Source: an uncultured bacterium
GTDB lineage: Bacteria > Planctomycetota > UBA1135 > GCA-002686595
Direction of reading: 5' to 3'
Assembly (NCBI GenBank): GCA_902826945.1
Contig: CADEGS010000052.1
Location: forward strand, 1 to 20,419
DNA: 20,419 nt
The position numbers and the translations under genes are program-made. A model generated the notes under the pieces. It did not search any database. It saw only the letters and a list, made by a program, of their open reading frames with translations, and had not been told where the DNA came from. Shown in pieces: positions 6,827-14,255 of the stretch. Positions within the stretch are counted from its first letter, which is position 1; each line of letters starts with the position of its first letter.

Positions 6827-9083
6827 GGGGAGCGTGGTGCGCCCCCCCCCCACGCTCCGCGGCCCCGCCCGCGCGCCGCTCCCCCGCTGGCTGGCGGCGC
6901 TCGCCTGGCTCGCCGCCTGCAGCCCCGAGCGGCCGCGCTGGGTGGACCTCGCCGCCCTCGAGCCGGAGCGCGTGCGCCTCGAGCCGGCGCCGGACGCGCC
7001 GATCGCGCTCGCGACGCCCGCGGGCGCGCCGATGGAGCTCTTCCGCGAGGGCGCCGAGACGTGGGCCGCGGTCGCGCTGCCGCGCTCGTCGTGGCAGCCC
7101 GTGGAGCCCGCGGGCGCGTGGCTGTGCGCGGTGCCCGACGGCCAGCCGCTCGCGACGCCGCGCGACGCGCGCGTCGCGACCGAGCGGCTGGAGGACGGAG
7201 CGCGGCGCTTCGAGGCCGTCCTGCTCGACGACGAGGGGCGCTACCGCGTCGCCACCGACGCCTTCTGGCGCTCGGGCAGCGCGCTGCAGCTGCGCCTGGA
7301 GCCCGGCCGCGAGCCGCCCGAGCACCTGCGCTTCGCCTGGCGCGCGACGCTCGGCGGGCGCGCCGGCGAGCGCTGGCGGGTCGCCGGCTCGACCCTCTCC
7401 GGCGACGGCTTCGCGGTGCCGCCGGGCGGCGCCTGCGCGCTCTCGGTCGAGCTGCCGCCGGACGCGGCGCTGCGCTTCGCCGCCTGCAGCGAGCCAGCGC
7501 TCGTTCCCGGCGCGTCCGACGGCGCCGCGCCCGTGAACGTGTTCCGCGTGCGCCTCGACGGCGAGCTCCTGCTGGAGCACGAGCAGCCGCTCGTCGAGGG
7601 CGGAAGGACCTCCTGGCTCGAGGTCCCGCTGCCGCGCGCGGGCGCGGGCGAGCTCTGCCTCGAGGTCGCGGGCCCCTTCGCCTACACCTCCTTCCTGTCG
7701 CCGGTGGTCGGGCCGGCGCGCGTCGCCGACCGCCGCGCGACGGCGCGCGCCGCGGCGCGCCCGAACCTGGTCCTGTTCGCCGCCGACACGCTGCGCGCCG
7801 ACGCGCTCGCGGCCTACCGCGACGAGCCGCTCCCGGGCGGCGTCGAGCTGACGCCCGAGCTCGACCGCCTCGCGCGCGAGTCGCGCGTGTTCACGCAGGC
7901 GCGCTCGGTCTCGACCTGGACCCTGCCGTCGTTCTCGTCGATCCTCACCGGCTACTTCCCGAGCCAGGTCAGCGCGACGCAGATGGACTCGGCCCTGCCC
8001 GAGCAGGCGCTCACGCTCGCGGAGCACCTCCGGGCGCACGGCTACCGCACGCTGGCGGTGACCGAGGGCGGCTTCCTCTCGCGCAAGCACGGCTTCGACC
8101 AGGGCTTCGCCTGGTTCCGCGAGGGCGACAAGGAGGAGGGCGCCGAGGACGTGGACGAGACGCTGACGGCGGCGCTGGACGCGCTGGCGGCGGACGACGG
8201 ACGGCCGGCGTTCCTGTTCGTGCACACCTTCCGCGCGCACGGCCCCTACCGCGTCTCGGAGGCGACGCGCGCGCGCCTGGGCGCGCCCCTGGGCCTCGAG
8301 GACGGGGACACCTGGGAGCGCTGGTTCAGCGCGGCCCCCGACGCGACGGTGGAGCGCAAGATGCGCGCGCTGTACCTCGGTGGCGTGGCCGACCTCGACC
8401 GCGCCTTCGGGACCTTCCGCGCCGCGCTCGAGCGCGCCGGCGCGCTCGCGAACGGCTACCTGCTCTTCACCAGCGACCACGGCGAGGCGTTCGGCGAGCA
8501 CGGGCAGCACCTGCACACCGGGCCGCCCTACGAGATGCTCGTGCGCGTGCCGCTGATCCTCGCGGGCAAGGACGTCGCGCCGGCGCTCGACACCTCGGCC
8601 GCCTCGCTGGTGGACGTCACGCCCACGCTGTGCGCCCTCTCCGGCGTGGCGCCGCCCGAGCCCTTCGCGGGCCGCTCGCTGCTCGCGATCGACGACGGCC
8701 GGCCGGTGGTCGCGTTCCAGTTCGCCCAGCCCGGCAGCCCCTCGTCGATCGCCGTCGTGCAGGGCAAGCGCAAGGTGATGGGCCTGCGCCTCGCCGACCT
8801 GGCGGCCGCCGGCGAGGTGCACGCCGCCTACGACCTCGCGAGCGACCCGCACGAGACGCGGGACGTGTCGCAGGCGGCGCCCTGGGGGCGCGCGCTCCTC
8901 GACGAGCACGCCGAGCTCCTGCGCGGCGCCCTGGAGCCGCGCCTGCCCGCGTCGGAGGCCGTGCTCGACCCCCTGCAGCGCGCGGAGCTGCGCGCGCTCG
9001 GCTACGTGGACGTGAAGGATGCCGCCGCGGCCGCCGGCGCCGCGACGCCCGCGGCGCCCGCGGGGCGCGCCCCCGGCGGCTGA
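6825..9083 (+). CDS. Sulfatase-like (alkaline phosphatase superfamily) lipoprotein with Thr nucleophile
   Basis: The 752-aa product starts with a lipoprotein signal ending in LAAC (Cys32). Residues about 40-310 look like one or two beta-sandwich domains with no recognised motif. The catalytic domain starts at NLVLFAADTLRAD (metal Asp321). The nucleophile segment is S-T-W-T-L-P-S-F-S-S-I-L-T-G. Thr366 occupies the place of the formylglycine Cys and Phe370 that of the signature Arg, so this is not a classical sulfatase. The second metal motif is TSDHGE (Asp551, His552), followed by FGEHGQHLHTG. Thr nucleophiles are known in phosphoglycerol and phosphoethanolamine transferases of this superfamily. 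A phospho- or sulfo-group hydrolase or transferase acting outside the cytoplasmic membrane is therefore likely. The tail after about residue 735 is Ala/Pro/Gly-rich. The start is uncertain: GTG at 6825, 6834 or 6837 all keep the signal peptide. The gene is divergent from the true sulfatase. Confidence 0.8.
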   Translation: MGSVVRPPPTLRGPARAPLPRWLAALAWLAACSPERPRWVDLAALEPERVRLEPAPDAPIALATPAGAPMELFREGAETWAAVALPRSSWQPVEPAGAWLCAVPDGQPLATPRDARVATERLEDGARRFEAVLLDDEGRYRVATDAFWRSGSALQLRLEPGREPPEHLRFAWRATLGGRAGERWRVAGSTLSGDGFAVPPGGACALSVELPPDAALRFAACSEPALVPGASDGAAPVNVFRVRLDGELLLEHEQPLVEGGRTSWLEVPLPRAGAGELCLEVAGPFAYTSFLSPVVGPARVADRRATARAAARPNLVLFAADTLRADALAAYRDEPLPGGVELTPELDRLARESRVFTQARSVSTWTLPSFSSILTGYFPSQVSATQMDSALPEQALTLAEHLRAHGYRTLAVTEGGFLSRKHGFDQGFAWFREGDKEEGAEDVDETLTAALDALAADDGRPAFLFVHTFRAHGPYRVSEATRARLGAPLGLEDGDTWERWFSAAPDATVERKMRALYLGGVADLDRAFGTFRAALERAGALANGYLLFTSDHGEAFGEHGQHLHTGPPYEMLVRVPLILAGKDVAPALDTSAASLVDVTPTLCALSGVAPPEPFAGRSLLAIDDGRPVVAFQFAQPGSPSSIAVVQGKRKVMGLRLADLAAAGEVHAAYDLASDPHETRDVSQAAPWGRALLDEHAELLRGALEPRLPASEAVLDPLQRAELRALGYVDVKDAAAAAGAATPAAPAGRAPGG
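6842..6851 (+). repeat. C10 homopolymer inside the first codons of the sulfatase-like gene
   Basis: Ten consecutive C residues cover the Arg6-Pro9 codons (counted from GTG 6825), upstream of the signal peptide core. A change of one base would shift the frame before the lipobox. Such tracts are a known basis for phase variation and also a common site of sequencing error. The sequence alone cannot tell these apart. Confidence 0.8.
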
Positions 9084-9104
9084 GCGCGGGAGCGCCTCCC
9101 GCGC
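9084..9104 (+). terminator. Hairpin immediately after the sulfatase-like gene
   Basis: GCGCGGGAG (9084-9092), loop CGC, CTCCCGCGC (9096-9104) form a perfect 9-bp stem that starts directly after the TGA. No T-run follows. The position and stem quality support a terminator that separates this gene from the SGNH/MBOAT pair 108 bp downstream. Confidence 0.55.
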
Positions 9105-9191
9105 CGAGGGCGTCCCGGCGCTCGCCCGCGCGGAGGTCCGGTTGACGCTCCGCAGCGCCGCCCGCGGACACTAGGATCCGCGCGGGCCGCG

Positions 9192-10208
9192 ATGCGCTTC
9201 CGACACCTCGCAACCTTCCTCTGGATCGCGGCCTTCCTGCTGGCGGGCGAGCTCGCGCTCGAGCTGCGCGCGCGCGCGCGCGGCTGGCCGACCCCGCTGC
9301 TCGGCGGCGGCGTGCAGGACGCCGCGCCGGGCGCCTGGGGCCCGGCCGAGGGCTTCCCGTTCCGCAGCCGCTTCGTCGAGCCGGAGCGCGCGCGGGGCGT
9401 GCGACGCGTGTGGGTCGCCTCCTCCTCGTACGGCGCCGACGCGCAGCTCCCCGCCGAGCAGATCTTCCCCACCCTGCTGGCCGAGCGGCTGAGCGCGCTG
9501 GGCACGCCGACCCAGGTGCTGAACGCCAGCGAGGACGGCCTCGCGACCGCCGACAACGCCGCCCTCCTGCGCGCGCTCGGCGCGCGCTGGAAGCCGGACG
9601 TGGTCGTGCTCTACCAGATGTCGAACGACGTCGACCACATCTGCGCGCGGCTCGAGAGCGGCGCGGAGACCGCGACCGTCGCGCTCGGGGAGGCGAGCGG
9701 CGGCCCGGGCGCGGTGCGGCGCTTCGTCGAGTCCACGGTCGTCTACCAGCACCTGAAGACGCAGGTCGCCGCGCGCCTGGCCAAGGGCCGGCGGCTGCGC
9801 CACGCGCTCGGCCCGGAGGGCGAGGAGCTCTTCGCCGCGGCCGTGCACGACTTCGTCGAGGCGGCGCGCGGGACGGGCGCGGAGCCCGTGCTCGTCACCT
9901 TCGCCACCAGCCACCGCGGCGACCAGCTCGCCTCGATGCCGCGCGAGTACGAGTACAACCTGCTGCGCTTCAACGTCGTGCTCTCGATCTACGGCTGGAT
10001 CGACTCGATCGACCGCTACAACGCGGTGCTCGAGCAGGTCGCGCGCGAGGAGGGCCTGCGCCTGGTCGACCTGGCCGGCGTCATGTCCGGGCGCTCGGAG
10101 CTGTTCCGCGACCTGTGGCACATGACGCCCGAGGGCCACCGCGTGGCGGCGGAGACGCTGGCGGCGGCGCTGGCCGACACGAAGAGCGGCGGAGGGAGCG
10201 GCACGTGA
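9192..10208 (+). CDS. SGNH/GDSL-fold hydrolase, partner of the MBOAT protein
   Basis: The 338-aa product has an N-terminal signal anchor (about residues 7-22), so the enzyme domain should lie outside the cytoplasmic membrane. The SGNH fold is suggested by VWVASSSYGAD (serine cluster 77-79, in place of GDS), by VVLYQMSNDVD with block III Asn145, and by D-L-W-H (Asp307, His310) followed by MTPEGH. The oxyanion-hole and catalytic residues thus appear present, although block I is degenerate (ASSS instead of GDS). The gene overlaps the downstream MBOAT gene by 4 bp (GTGA). SGNH proteins paired with MBOAT proteins (AlgJ/AlgX with AlgI, PatB with PatA) transfer acetyl groups to exported polysaccharide or peptidoglycan. 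A role as the periplasmic acetyl transferase or esterase partner is inferred. ATG 9192 has only a weak AGGA upstream. TAGGAT at 9172-9177 might be a -10 box. Confidence 0.8.
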   Translation: MRFRHLATFLWIAAFLLAGELALELRARARGWPTPLLGGGVQDAAPGAWGPAEGFPFRSRFVEPERARGVRRVWVASSSYGADAQLPAEQIFPTLLAERLSALGTPTQVLNASEDGLATADNAALLRALGARWKPDVVVLYQMSNDVDHICARLESGAETATVALGEASGGPGAVRRFVESTVVYQHLKTQVAARLAKGRRLRHALGPEGEELFAAAVHDFVEAARGTGAEPVLVTFATSHRGDQLASMPREYEYNLLRFNVVLSIYGWIDSIDRYNAVLEQVAREEGLRLVDLAGVMSGRSELFRDLWHMTPEGHRVAAETLAAALADTKSGGGSGT

Positions 10209-11605
10209 ACTTCAACTCGCCCGAGTACCTGTTCTTCGTGCCGCTGGTGCTCGTCGTGGTCGCGCTCCTGTTCCGCCGCGAGGCGCTGCGCGACCTGGCG
10301 CTGCTCGCCTTCAGCTACGCGTTCTACATGTCGTGGAACTGGAAGTACGCGGGGCTGATCGCGCTCTCGACCCTGGTGGACTACGCCGTCGGCGCCAGGC
10401 TCGAGCGCGAGCAGCGCCAGCGCGCGCGCAAGGCGCTGCTCGTCACCAGCCTGGCGATGAACCTGGGGCTCCTGGGCCTCTTCAAGTACTACAACTTCTT
10501 CGTGGACGTCGCGCGCGACGGCCTGTCCCTCTTCGGCCACGACCTGGGCTGGACGCATCACCACCTGCTGCTGCCGGTCGGCATCTCCTTCTACACGTTC
10601 CAGACGCTCAGCTACACGATCGACGTCTACCGCCGCGAGATCCCGGCCGAGCGCGACCTGGTCAAGTTCTCGCTCTTCGTCTCGTTCTTCCCGCAGCTCG
10701 TGGCCGGCCCGATCGTGCGCGCCGCGGACTTCCTGCCGCAGCTGCGCACGACGCCGCAGGTCAGCGAGGAGCGCATCCGCGCGGGCCTGTGGCGCATCTT
10801 CCGCGGCCTGGCGAAGAAGGTGCTCTTGGCCGACCTGCTGGCGAACTACGCGGTCGACGCGGCTTTCAAGGATCCCGCCGGGCACAGCTCGTGGGACCTC
10901 CTGATGGCGCTCTACGCCTACGCGTACCAGATCTACAACGACTTCTCCGGCTACAGCGACATCGCCATCGGCACCGCGGCGCTCCTGGGCTACCACATCC
11001 CCGAGAACTTCGACCGCCCCTACCTGGCGCAGAACGTGCGCGAGTTCTGGACGCGCTGGCACATCAGCCTGTCCACCTGGCTGCGCGACTACCTCTACAT
11101 CCCGCTGGGCGGCAACCGCGGCACGCGCGGACGCGTCGCCTTCAATTTGATGGCGACCATGCTCCTGGGCGGGCTGTGGCACGGCGCCGCGATCACGTTC
11201 GTCCTGTGGGGCGCCTACCACGGCCTGCTGCTCGTGCTCGCGCGCGGCCGCGAGCGCGTGGAGCACGGCGTGCCGGCCGCGCGGCGCTGGCTGCGGCGCG
11301 CCCTGTGCTTCCACCTGGTGGTGCTGGGCTGGCTGCTGTTCCGCGCGACGGACCTGGCCAACCTCGCCGTGTACGTGGAAGGCCTGGCGCGCTTCACGGG
11401 CGGCACCGAGCTCCACCCCTACTTCTACGTCGTGCTGGCGGCCGCCGCGCTCGCCCACCTGGGCCCGCGCGCGCTGGTGGACGCGCTCGGCGCGCGCGTC
11501 CAGCGCCTGCCGCGTCCCGCGCAGGGCGCGCTGTACGCCGGCGCGATCCTGCTCCTGTGCGGCGCGACGATCTCGGCGCCCGCGTTCATCTACTTCCAGT
11601 TCTGA
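10205..11605 (+). CDS. MBOAT family O-acyltransferase (AlgI/DltB-like)
   Basis: This 466-aa polytopic membrane protein should pass an acyl group, usually acetyl, from a cytoplasmic donor across the membrane. Hallmarks are LFKYYNFF (92-99), LPVGISFYTFQTLSYTIDVYR-type text at about 123-143, SFFPQLVAGPI, QIYNDFSGYSDIAIG, and FWTRWHISLSTWLRDYLYIPLGG with His286. The putative catalytic His326 is in GGLWHGA. The length is slightly below that of AlgI (about 520 aa). The frame is open far upstream, but the GTG at 10205 is preferred. It overlaps the SGNH stop as GTGA, has GGAGGG eight bases upstream, and gives the family's standard N terminus (NFNSPEYLFF). Together with the SGNH protein it probably O-acetylates a cell-surface polymer. 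No glycosyltransferase or D-alanine genes are nearby, so the polymer is unknown. Confidence 0.92.
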   Translation: MNFNSPEYLFFVPLVLVVVALLFRREALRDLALLAFSYAFYMSWNWKYAGLIALSTLVDYAVGARLEREQRQRARKALLVTSLAMNLGLLGLFKYYNFFVDVARDGLSLFGHDLGWTHHHLLLPVGISFYTFQTLSYTIDVYRREIPAERDLVKFSLFVSFFPQLVAGPIVRAADFLPQLRTTPQVSEERIRAGLWRIFRGLAKKVLLADLLANYAVDAAFKDPAGHSSWDLLMALYAYAYQIYNDFSGYSDIAIGTAALLGYHIPENFDRPYLAQNVREFWTRWHISLSTWLRDYLYIPLGGNRGTRGRVAFNLMATMLLGGLWHGAAITFVLWGAYHGLLLVLARGRERVEHGVPAARRWLRRALCFHLVVLGWLLFRATDLANLAVYVEGLARFTGGTELHPYFYVVLAAAALAHLGPRALVDALGARVQRLPRPAQGALYAGAILLLCGATISAPAFIYFQF

Positions 11606-11633
11606 GCCCGGGCACGGGGGGCCCCGCCGGCGC

Positions 11634-11654
11634 GCGCGGCTGCGGGAGCCGCGC
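11634..11654 (+). terminator. Hairpin between the convergent MBOAT and anti-sigma genes
   Basis: GCGCGGCT (11634-11641), loop GCGGG, AGCCGCGC (11647-11654) form a perfect 8-bp stem that can be extended on the left. It lies 29 bp after the MBOAT stop and 83 bp beyond the anti-sigma gene's stop on the other strand, so it could serve either direction. There is no T-tract. Confidence 0.45.
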
Positions 11655-11736
11655 CGGGGGGAGCGGTGCGGCTCGCCGCGCGGCGACGGGGCCCGCCGAG
11701 GGCTTCGCGCGGCGGCGTCCCGCGGATGCGCAGCGC

Positions 11737-12489
11737 CTACGGCTTCGCCGTCGCGAGCAGGTGCTCGCGCTTCGACACGACCACCCCGCCGGGCGGCTCC
11801 GCGGTGACGGCGAAGAGCGCCGCCTCGCCGACCGGCAGCCTGGCCGCGATCGGCACGACGATCTCGCCCGCGCCGGACGCGTCGAACACGCCGCCGTCCA
11901 CGGGGTGCTCCTCCCAGTCGTCGCGCGCGGCGTCGAAGATCCAGAGCTGGTACTGGCTGCGCGCGGGGTCGTTGGCGGGCAGCGCGCGGAAGAGCATGTA
12001 GCCCTCCTGGCGCGCGGCGCTCCACACGACGTCGCCCGCGAGGCCCTCGCCGAGCGGGTCCCCGCCCGGGCTCCACGCGGCGCGCCGCAGGTCGTCGGCG
12101 CTCGCCACGAGCTCTGCGCGGCGCTCGGCGGCCGACGGCGCGCGCCGGCCGACGCGCTCGAGCGCGAGCACGGCCACGAGCGCCGCCGCCACGAGCCAGC
12201 CGGCGGCCGCCGGCCAGCCCGGCCGCGCGGTCGCCGGGCGCTGCGCGGGGCGCGGCGCGACCGCGCGCGCGTCGGCGGCGAGCCGCTCGAGCAGGCCCGG
12301 CGCGGGCGCCTCGAGCGGGCCCAGCCCCTCGATTGCCAGCTCGGCCACGGCCAGCTCGAGGTCCTCGAGGTCGCGCGGCGCGACGCGCGCGAGGAGCTGC
12401 GAACGCTCGCGCGCGGGCAGGCCGATCGTGACCTCCTCCAGCGCCAGCTCGAGCGTGCGGCGGTCCCAGCCGGCGAAGGTCTCGCTCAC
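11737..12489 (-). CDS. RskA-type anti-sigma factor
   Basis: The 250-aa single-pass membrane protein has a cytoplasmic N-terminal part (about 1-90). Its early segment, TIGLPARERSQLLARV to about residue 55, resembles an anti-sigma helical domain without a zinc HxxxCxxC motif. One transmembrane helix lies at about 92-110 (PAAAGWLVAAALVAVLAL). The extracytoplasmic domain (about 125-250) matches the RskA C-terminal type: SQYQLWIFDAARDDWEEHPV, a GEIVVPI strand and ALFAVTAEPPGGV. It should bind the adjacent ECF sigma factor and release it after regulated proteolysis. It starts at GTG 12489, overlaps the sigma gene by GTGA and is preceded by GGAGGAGG, so the two are translationally coupled. The family is known from Mycobacterium RskA; the inducing signal is unknown. 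The symbol is left blank because orthology is unproven. Confidence 0.85.
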   Translation of the reverse strand: MSETFAGWDRRTLELALEEVTIGLPARERSQLLARVAPRDLEDLELAVAELAIEGLGPLEAPAPGLLERLAADARAVAPRPAQRPATARPGWPAAAGWLVAAALVAVLALERVGRRAPSAAERRAELVASADDLRRAAWSPGGDPLGEGLAGDVVWSAARQEGYMLFRALPANDPARSQYQLWIFDAARDDWEEHPVDGGVFDASGAGEIVVPIAARLPVGEAALFAVTAEPPGGVVVSKREHLLATAKP

Positions 12490-13079
12490 GGGACCTCCTC
12501 CTGCGCCGCCGGCGCGGATCCGCGCGCGCCGCCGCGGCGGCGCAGCAGGCGCGCGGCGCGGTCCAGCCCGCGGCGGATGTGGCTCTTGACCGTGCCCAGC
12601 GGCATGCCGGTCGCGGTCGCGATCTCCTCGTGCGTGCGCCCGTCGACGACGGCCATCAGGATCACGCGCCGCTGCTCCGGGCGCAGCGTCGCCAGCGCGC
12701 GCGCGGCGCGTCCCGCCTCGTCGCGCTGCTCGACGCGCTCCAGCTCCTCGTCGGCGATCGCGACGGTCTCCTCGTCGAGGACCTCCGACTCGGGCGCGCG
12801 CGCGGCGCGGCGCTGGCGGTCGATCACGCGCCGGCGCGCGATCGTGGCGATGAAGGTCGCCTCCGAGGCGCGGCTCGGGTCGTACGATCCGGCGCTCTTC
12901 CAGACGTCGACGAAGATCTCCTGCACGATCTCCTCCAGGACGGAGGGATTGCGCACCATGCGCTTGGCCAGCGACCACACCAGCGGCGAGTAGCGCGCCA
13001 GGCAGGCCTCGACCGCGCCCGCGTCGCCGCTGGCGACGCGCGGGAGCAGGGAGTCGAGCGCGGCCGGTCTCTCTTGCAT
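12486..13079 (-). CDS. ECF RNA polymerase sigma factor (SigK/RpoE-like)
   Basis: The 197-aa protein has the two-domain ECF layout. Region 2 (about 25-92) includes YSPLVWSLAKRMV, EEIVQEIFVDVWKSAGSYD and FIATIARRRVIDRQRR. Region 4 (about 125-180) includes TLRPEQRRVILMAVVDGRTHEEIA, then TGMPLGTVKSHIRRGLDRA as its helix-turn-helix. The length is normal for the class. ATG 13079 is chosen because region 2 begins soon after it; the open frame extends to 13361 but would overlap the FAS1 gene's 3' end with low-complexity sequence. No strong Shine-Dalgarno is visible. The gene is coupled to the downstream RskA-like gene. By analogy with SigK it may control itself and the lipid-modification and fasciclin genes upstream, but I found no clearly shared promoter motif in this window. 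Confidence 0.92.
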   Translation of the reverse strand: MQERPAALDSLLPRVASGDAGAVEACLARYSPLVWSLAKRMVRNPSVLEEIVQEIFVDVWKSAGSYDPSRASEATFIATIARRRVIDRQRRAARAPESEVLDEETVAIADEELERVEQRDEAGRAARALATLRPEQRRVILMAVVDGRTHEEIATATGMPLGTVKSHIRRGLDRAARLLRRRGGARGSAPAAQEEVP

Positions 13080-13308
13080 GCGGTCGATCGGGCGTCTCGT
13101 CGGGCTGCGCCGTGGCTCCGGCGAGCTTCGCCCCGCGACGAGGGGCGAGGAATCTACCAGTCGCCGGGGGGCGCAGGCCAGTCGAGCGGACCGCGCCGGC
13201 AGCGGAGCGGCGGGGAGCGGAGCGCCGCGCGCCCGCTCGCCCGCCGCATTCGCGGCCGGGAGCGGACGACCGCCTGGGCGCACCGCTCCGGCCGTTCGGC
13301 GCCGCGCC
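13080..13308 (-). promoter_or_regulatory. Gap upstream of the sigma gene with a possible promoter
   Basis: This 229-bp spacer between the FAS1 stop and the sigma-factor start contains no plausible gene. On the minus strand TAGATT (13156-13151) is the only good -10-like hexamer, about 72 bases before the sigma ATG. The -35 position holds GGCCTG or TGGCCT, neither convincing. CGCCCC and GGGGCG (13129-13147) can form a 6-bp hairpin in the leader. The gap is the natural place for an autoregulated promoter; the exact site is uncertain. Confidence 0.25.
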
Positions 13309-14223
13309 TCACTCCGGCAGCAGGACGCGGTCGATGACGTGGATGACACCGTTCGAGGCATCGATGTCGGCGGAGACGACCCGCGCGCCGTTCACCAGCA
13401 CCGCGCCGCGCTCGGAGCGCGTCGTGAGCTCGCCGCCCTGCAGCGTGGACACCGTGGCGCCCTTGGCCGCGGCGTCGGAGAAGACGCGGCCGGGAACGAC
13501 GTGGAACTTCAGGATGGCGACCAGCTTCGCGCGGTTCTCGGGCTTCAGCAGGTCCTCGAGCGTGCCGGCCGGCAGCTTGGCGAAGGCCTCGTCCGTCGGC
13601 GCGAAGACGGTGAACGGACCCTCGCCCTGCAGCGCGTCGACCAGGCCCGCGGCGCCCAGCGCCTTCGCCAGCGTCCCGAAGGAGCCGGCCTCGACGGCGG
13701 TCTTCACCAGGTCCTTCGAGCTCGGCAGAATCACCGCGTCGATCACGTGGATGATGCCGTTCGAGCAGCGGATGTCGGTCTTCACGACCCGGGCGCCGTC
13801 GACCGTCACGCCCTGGTCGGAGCTCGCGATGCCGATGCGCTGGCCGTTGAGGGTCGTGGCGCCGCTCAGCTCGACCACGTCGACGGCGGCCACGGCGCCG
13901 GGCACGACGTGGTAGGTCAGCACGGCCTGCAGCTGCGCCTTGTTCTCCGGCTTCAGCAGGTTCTCGACGGTGCCGGCGGGCAGCTTGGCGAAGGCCTCGT
14001 CCGACGGCGCGAAGACCGTGAACGGGCCGTCGCCCTGCAGCGCCTCGACCAGGCCGGCGGCGCCGAGCGCCTTGGCCAGGGTGTTGAAGGAGCCGGCCGC
14101 GACGGCCGTCTGCACGATGTCCTTGTCGCCGCCGCCGAGCATGGCGGTGCCCTTCGACGTGCAGGAGTCCCCGGCGAGCGGGGCGGTCAGGGAGGCCAGG
14201 GCGAGCGCGGTGAACGAAAGCAT
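13309..14223 (-). CDS. Secreted two-domain fasciclin (FAS1) protein
   Basis: The 304-aa protein has a short signal peptide (about residues 1-17, [17 protein letters not shown]). Two FAS1 domains follow, at about 34-169 and 170-304. Each has the conserved [17 protein letters not shown] segment (68, 204), a YHVVPG or FHVVPG motif (104-109, 240-245) and a closing NGxIHVIDxVLLP strand (155, 291). FAS1 domains mediate adhesion or small-ligand binding outside the cell. The first 76 residues of the two domains are about 80% identical while their second halves diverge strongly. The gene follows the DUF2878 gene by only 32 bp with GAGGAG eight bases before its ATG, so it probably shares the lipid operon's transcript. 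It lies next to the ECF sigma factor. In mycobacteria the FAS1 proteins MPT70 and MPT83 are SigK targets, which makes this neighbour informative. Cys21 follows GDS and is not a good lipobox. Confidence 0.92.
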   Translation of the reverse strand: MLSFTALALASLTAPLAGDSCTSKGTAMLGGGDKDIVQTAVAAGSFNTLAKALGAAGLVEALQGDGPFTVFAPSDEAFAKLPAGTVENLLKPENKAQLQAVLTYHVVPGAVAAVDVVELSGATTLNGQRIGIASSDQGVTVDGARVVKTDIRCSNGIIHVIDAVILPSSKDLVKTAVEAGSFGTLAKALGAAGLVDALQGEGPFTVFAPTDEAFAKLPAGTLEDLLKPENRAKLVAILKFHVVPGRVFSDAAAKGATVSTLQGGELTTRSERGAVLVNGARVVSADIDASNGVIHVIDRVLLPE

Positions 14224-14255
14224 GACGATGTCTCCTCTTCGGGGGTTCGGGTGGG

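Noticed and set aside
4721..9083. A polysaccharide utilisation locus around the two sulfatase-type genes
   Set aside because: No glycoside hydrolase, SusC/SusD-like transporter or regulator is present; only two divergent sulfatase-superfamily genes are supported.
338..9145. A plus-strand reading frame open for almost 9 kb, and similar long frames antisense to other genes
   Set aside because: At this G+C stop codons are rare in several frames. The translations are arginine/alanine-rich, cross genes on both strands and show no domain; the recognised genes lie in other frames.
9142..9177. TTGACG and TAGGAT upstream of the SGNH gene as a sigma70 promoter
   Set aside because: The spacer is 24 bp, too long for a working -35/-10 pair. 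Only the TAGGAT alone was kept as a weak -10 candidate.
10205..11605. MBOAT gene as dltB (D-alanylation)
   Set aside because: No dltA, dltC or dltD is nearby and the partner is an SGNH protein of the acetylation type; AlgI-like function is the simpler reading.
13080..13361. A longer ECF sigma factor starting at 13361
   Set aside because: The added residues are low-complexity and overlap the 3' end of the FAS1 gene; the ATG at 13079 gives the standard ECF length.
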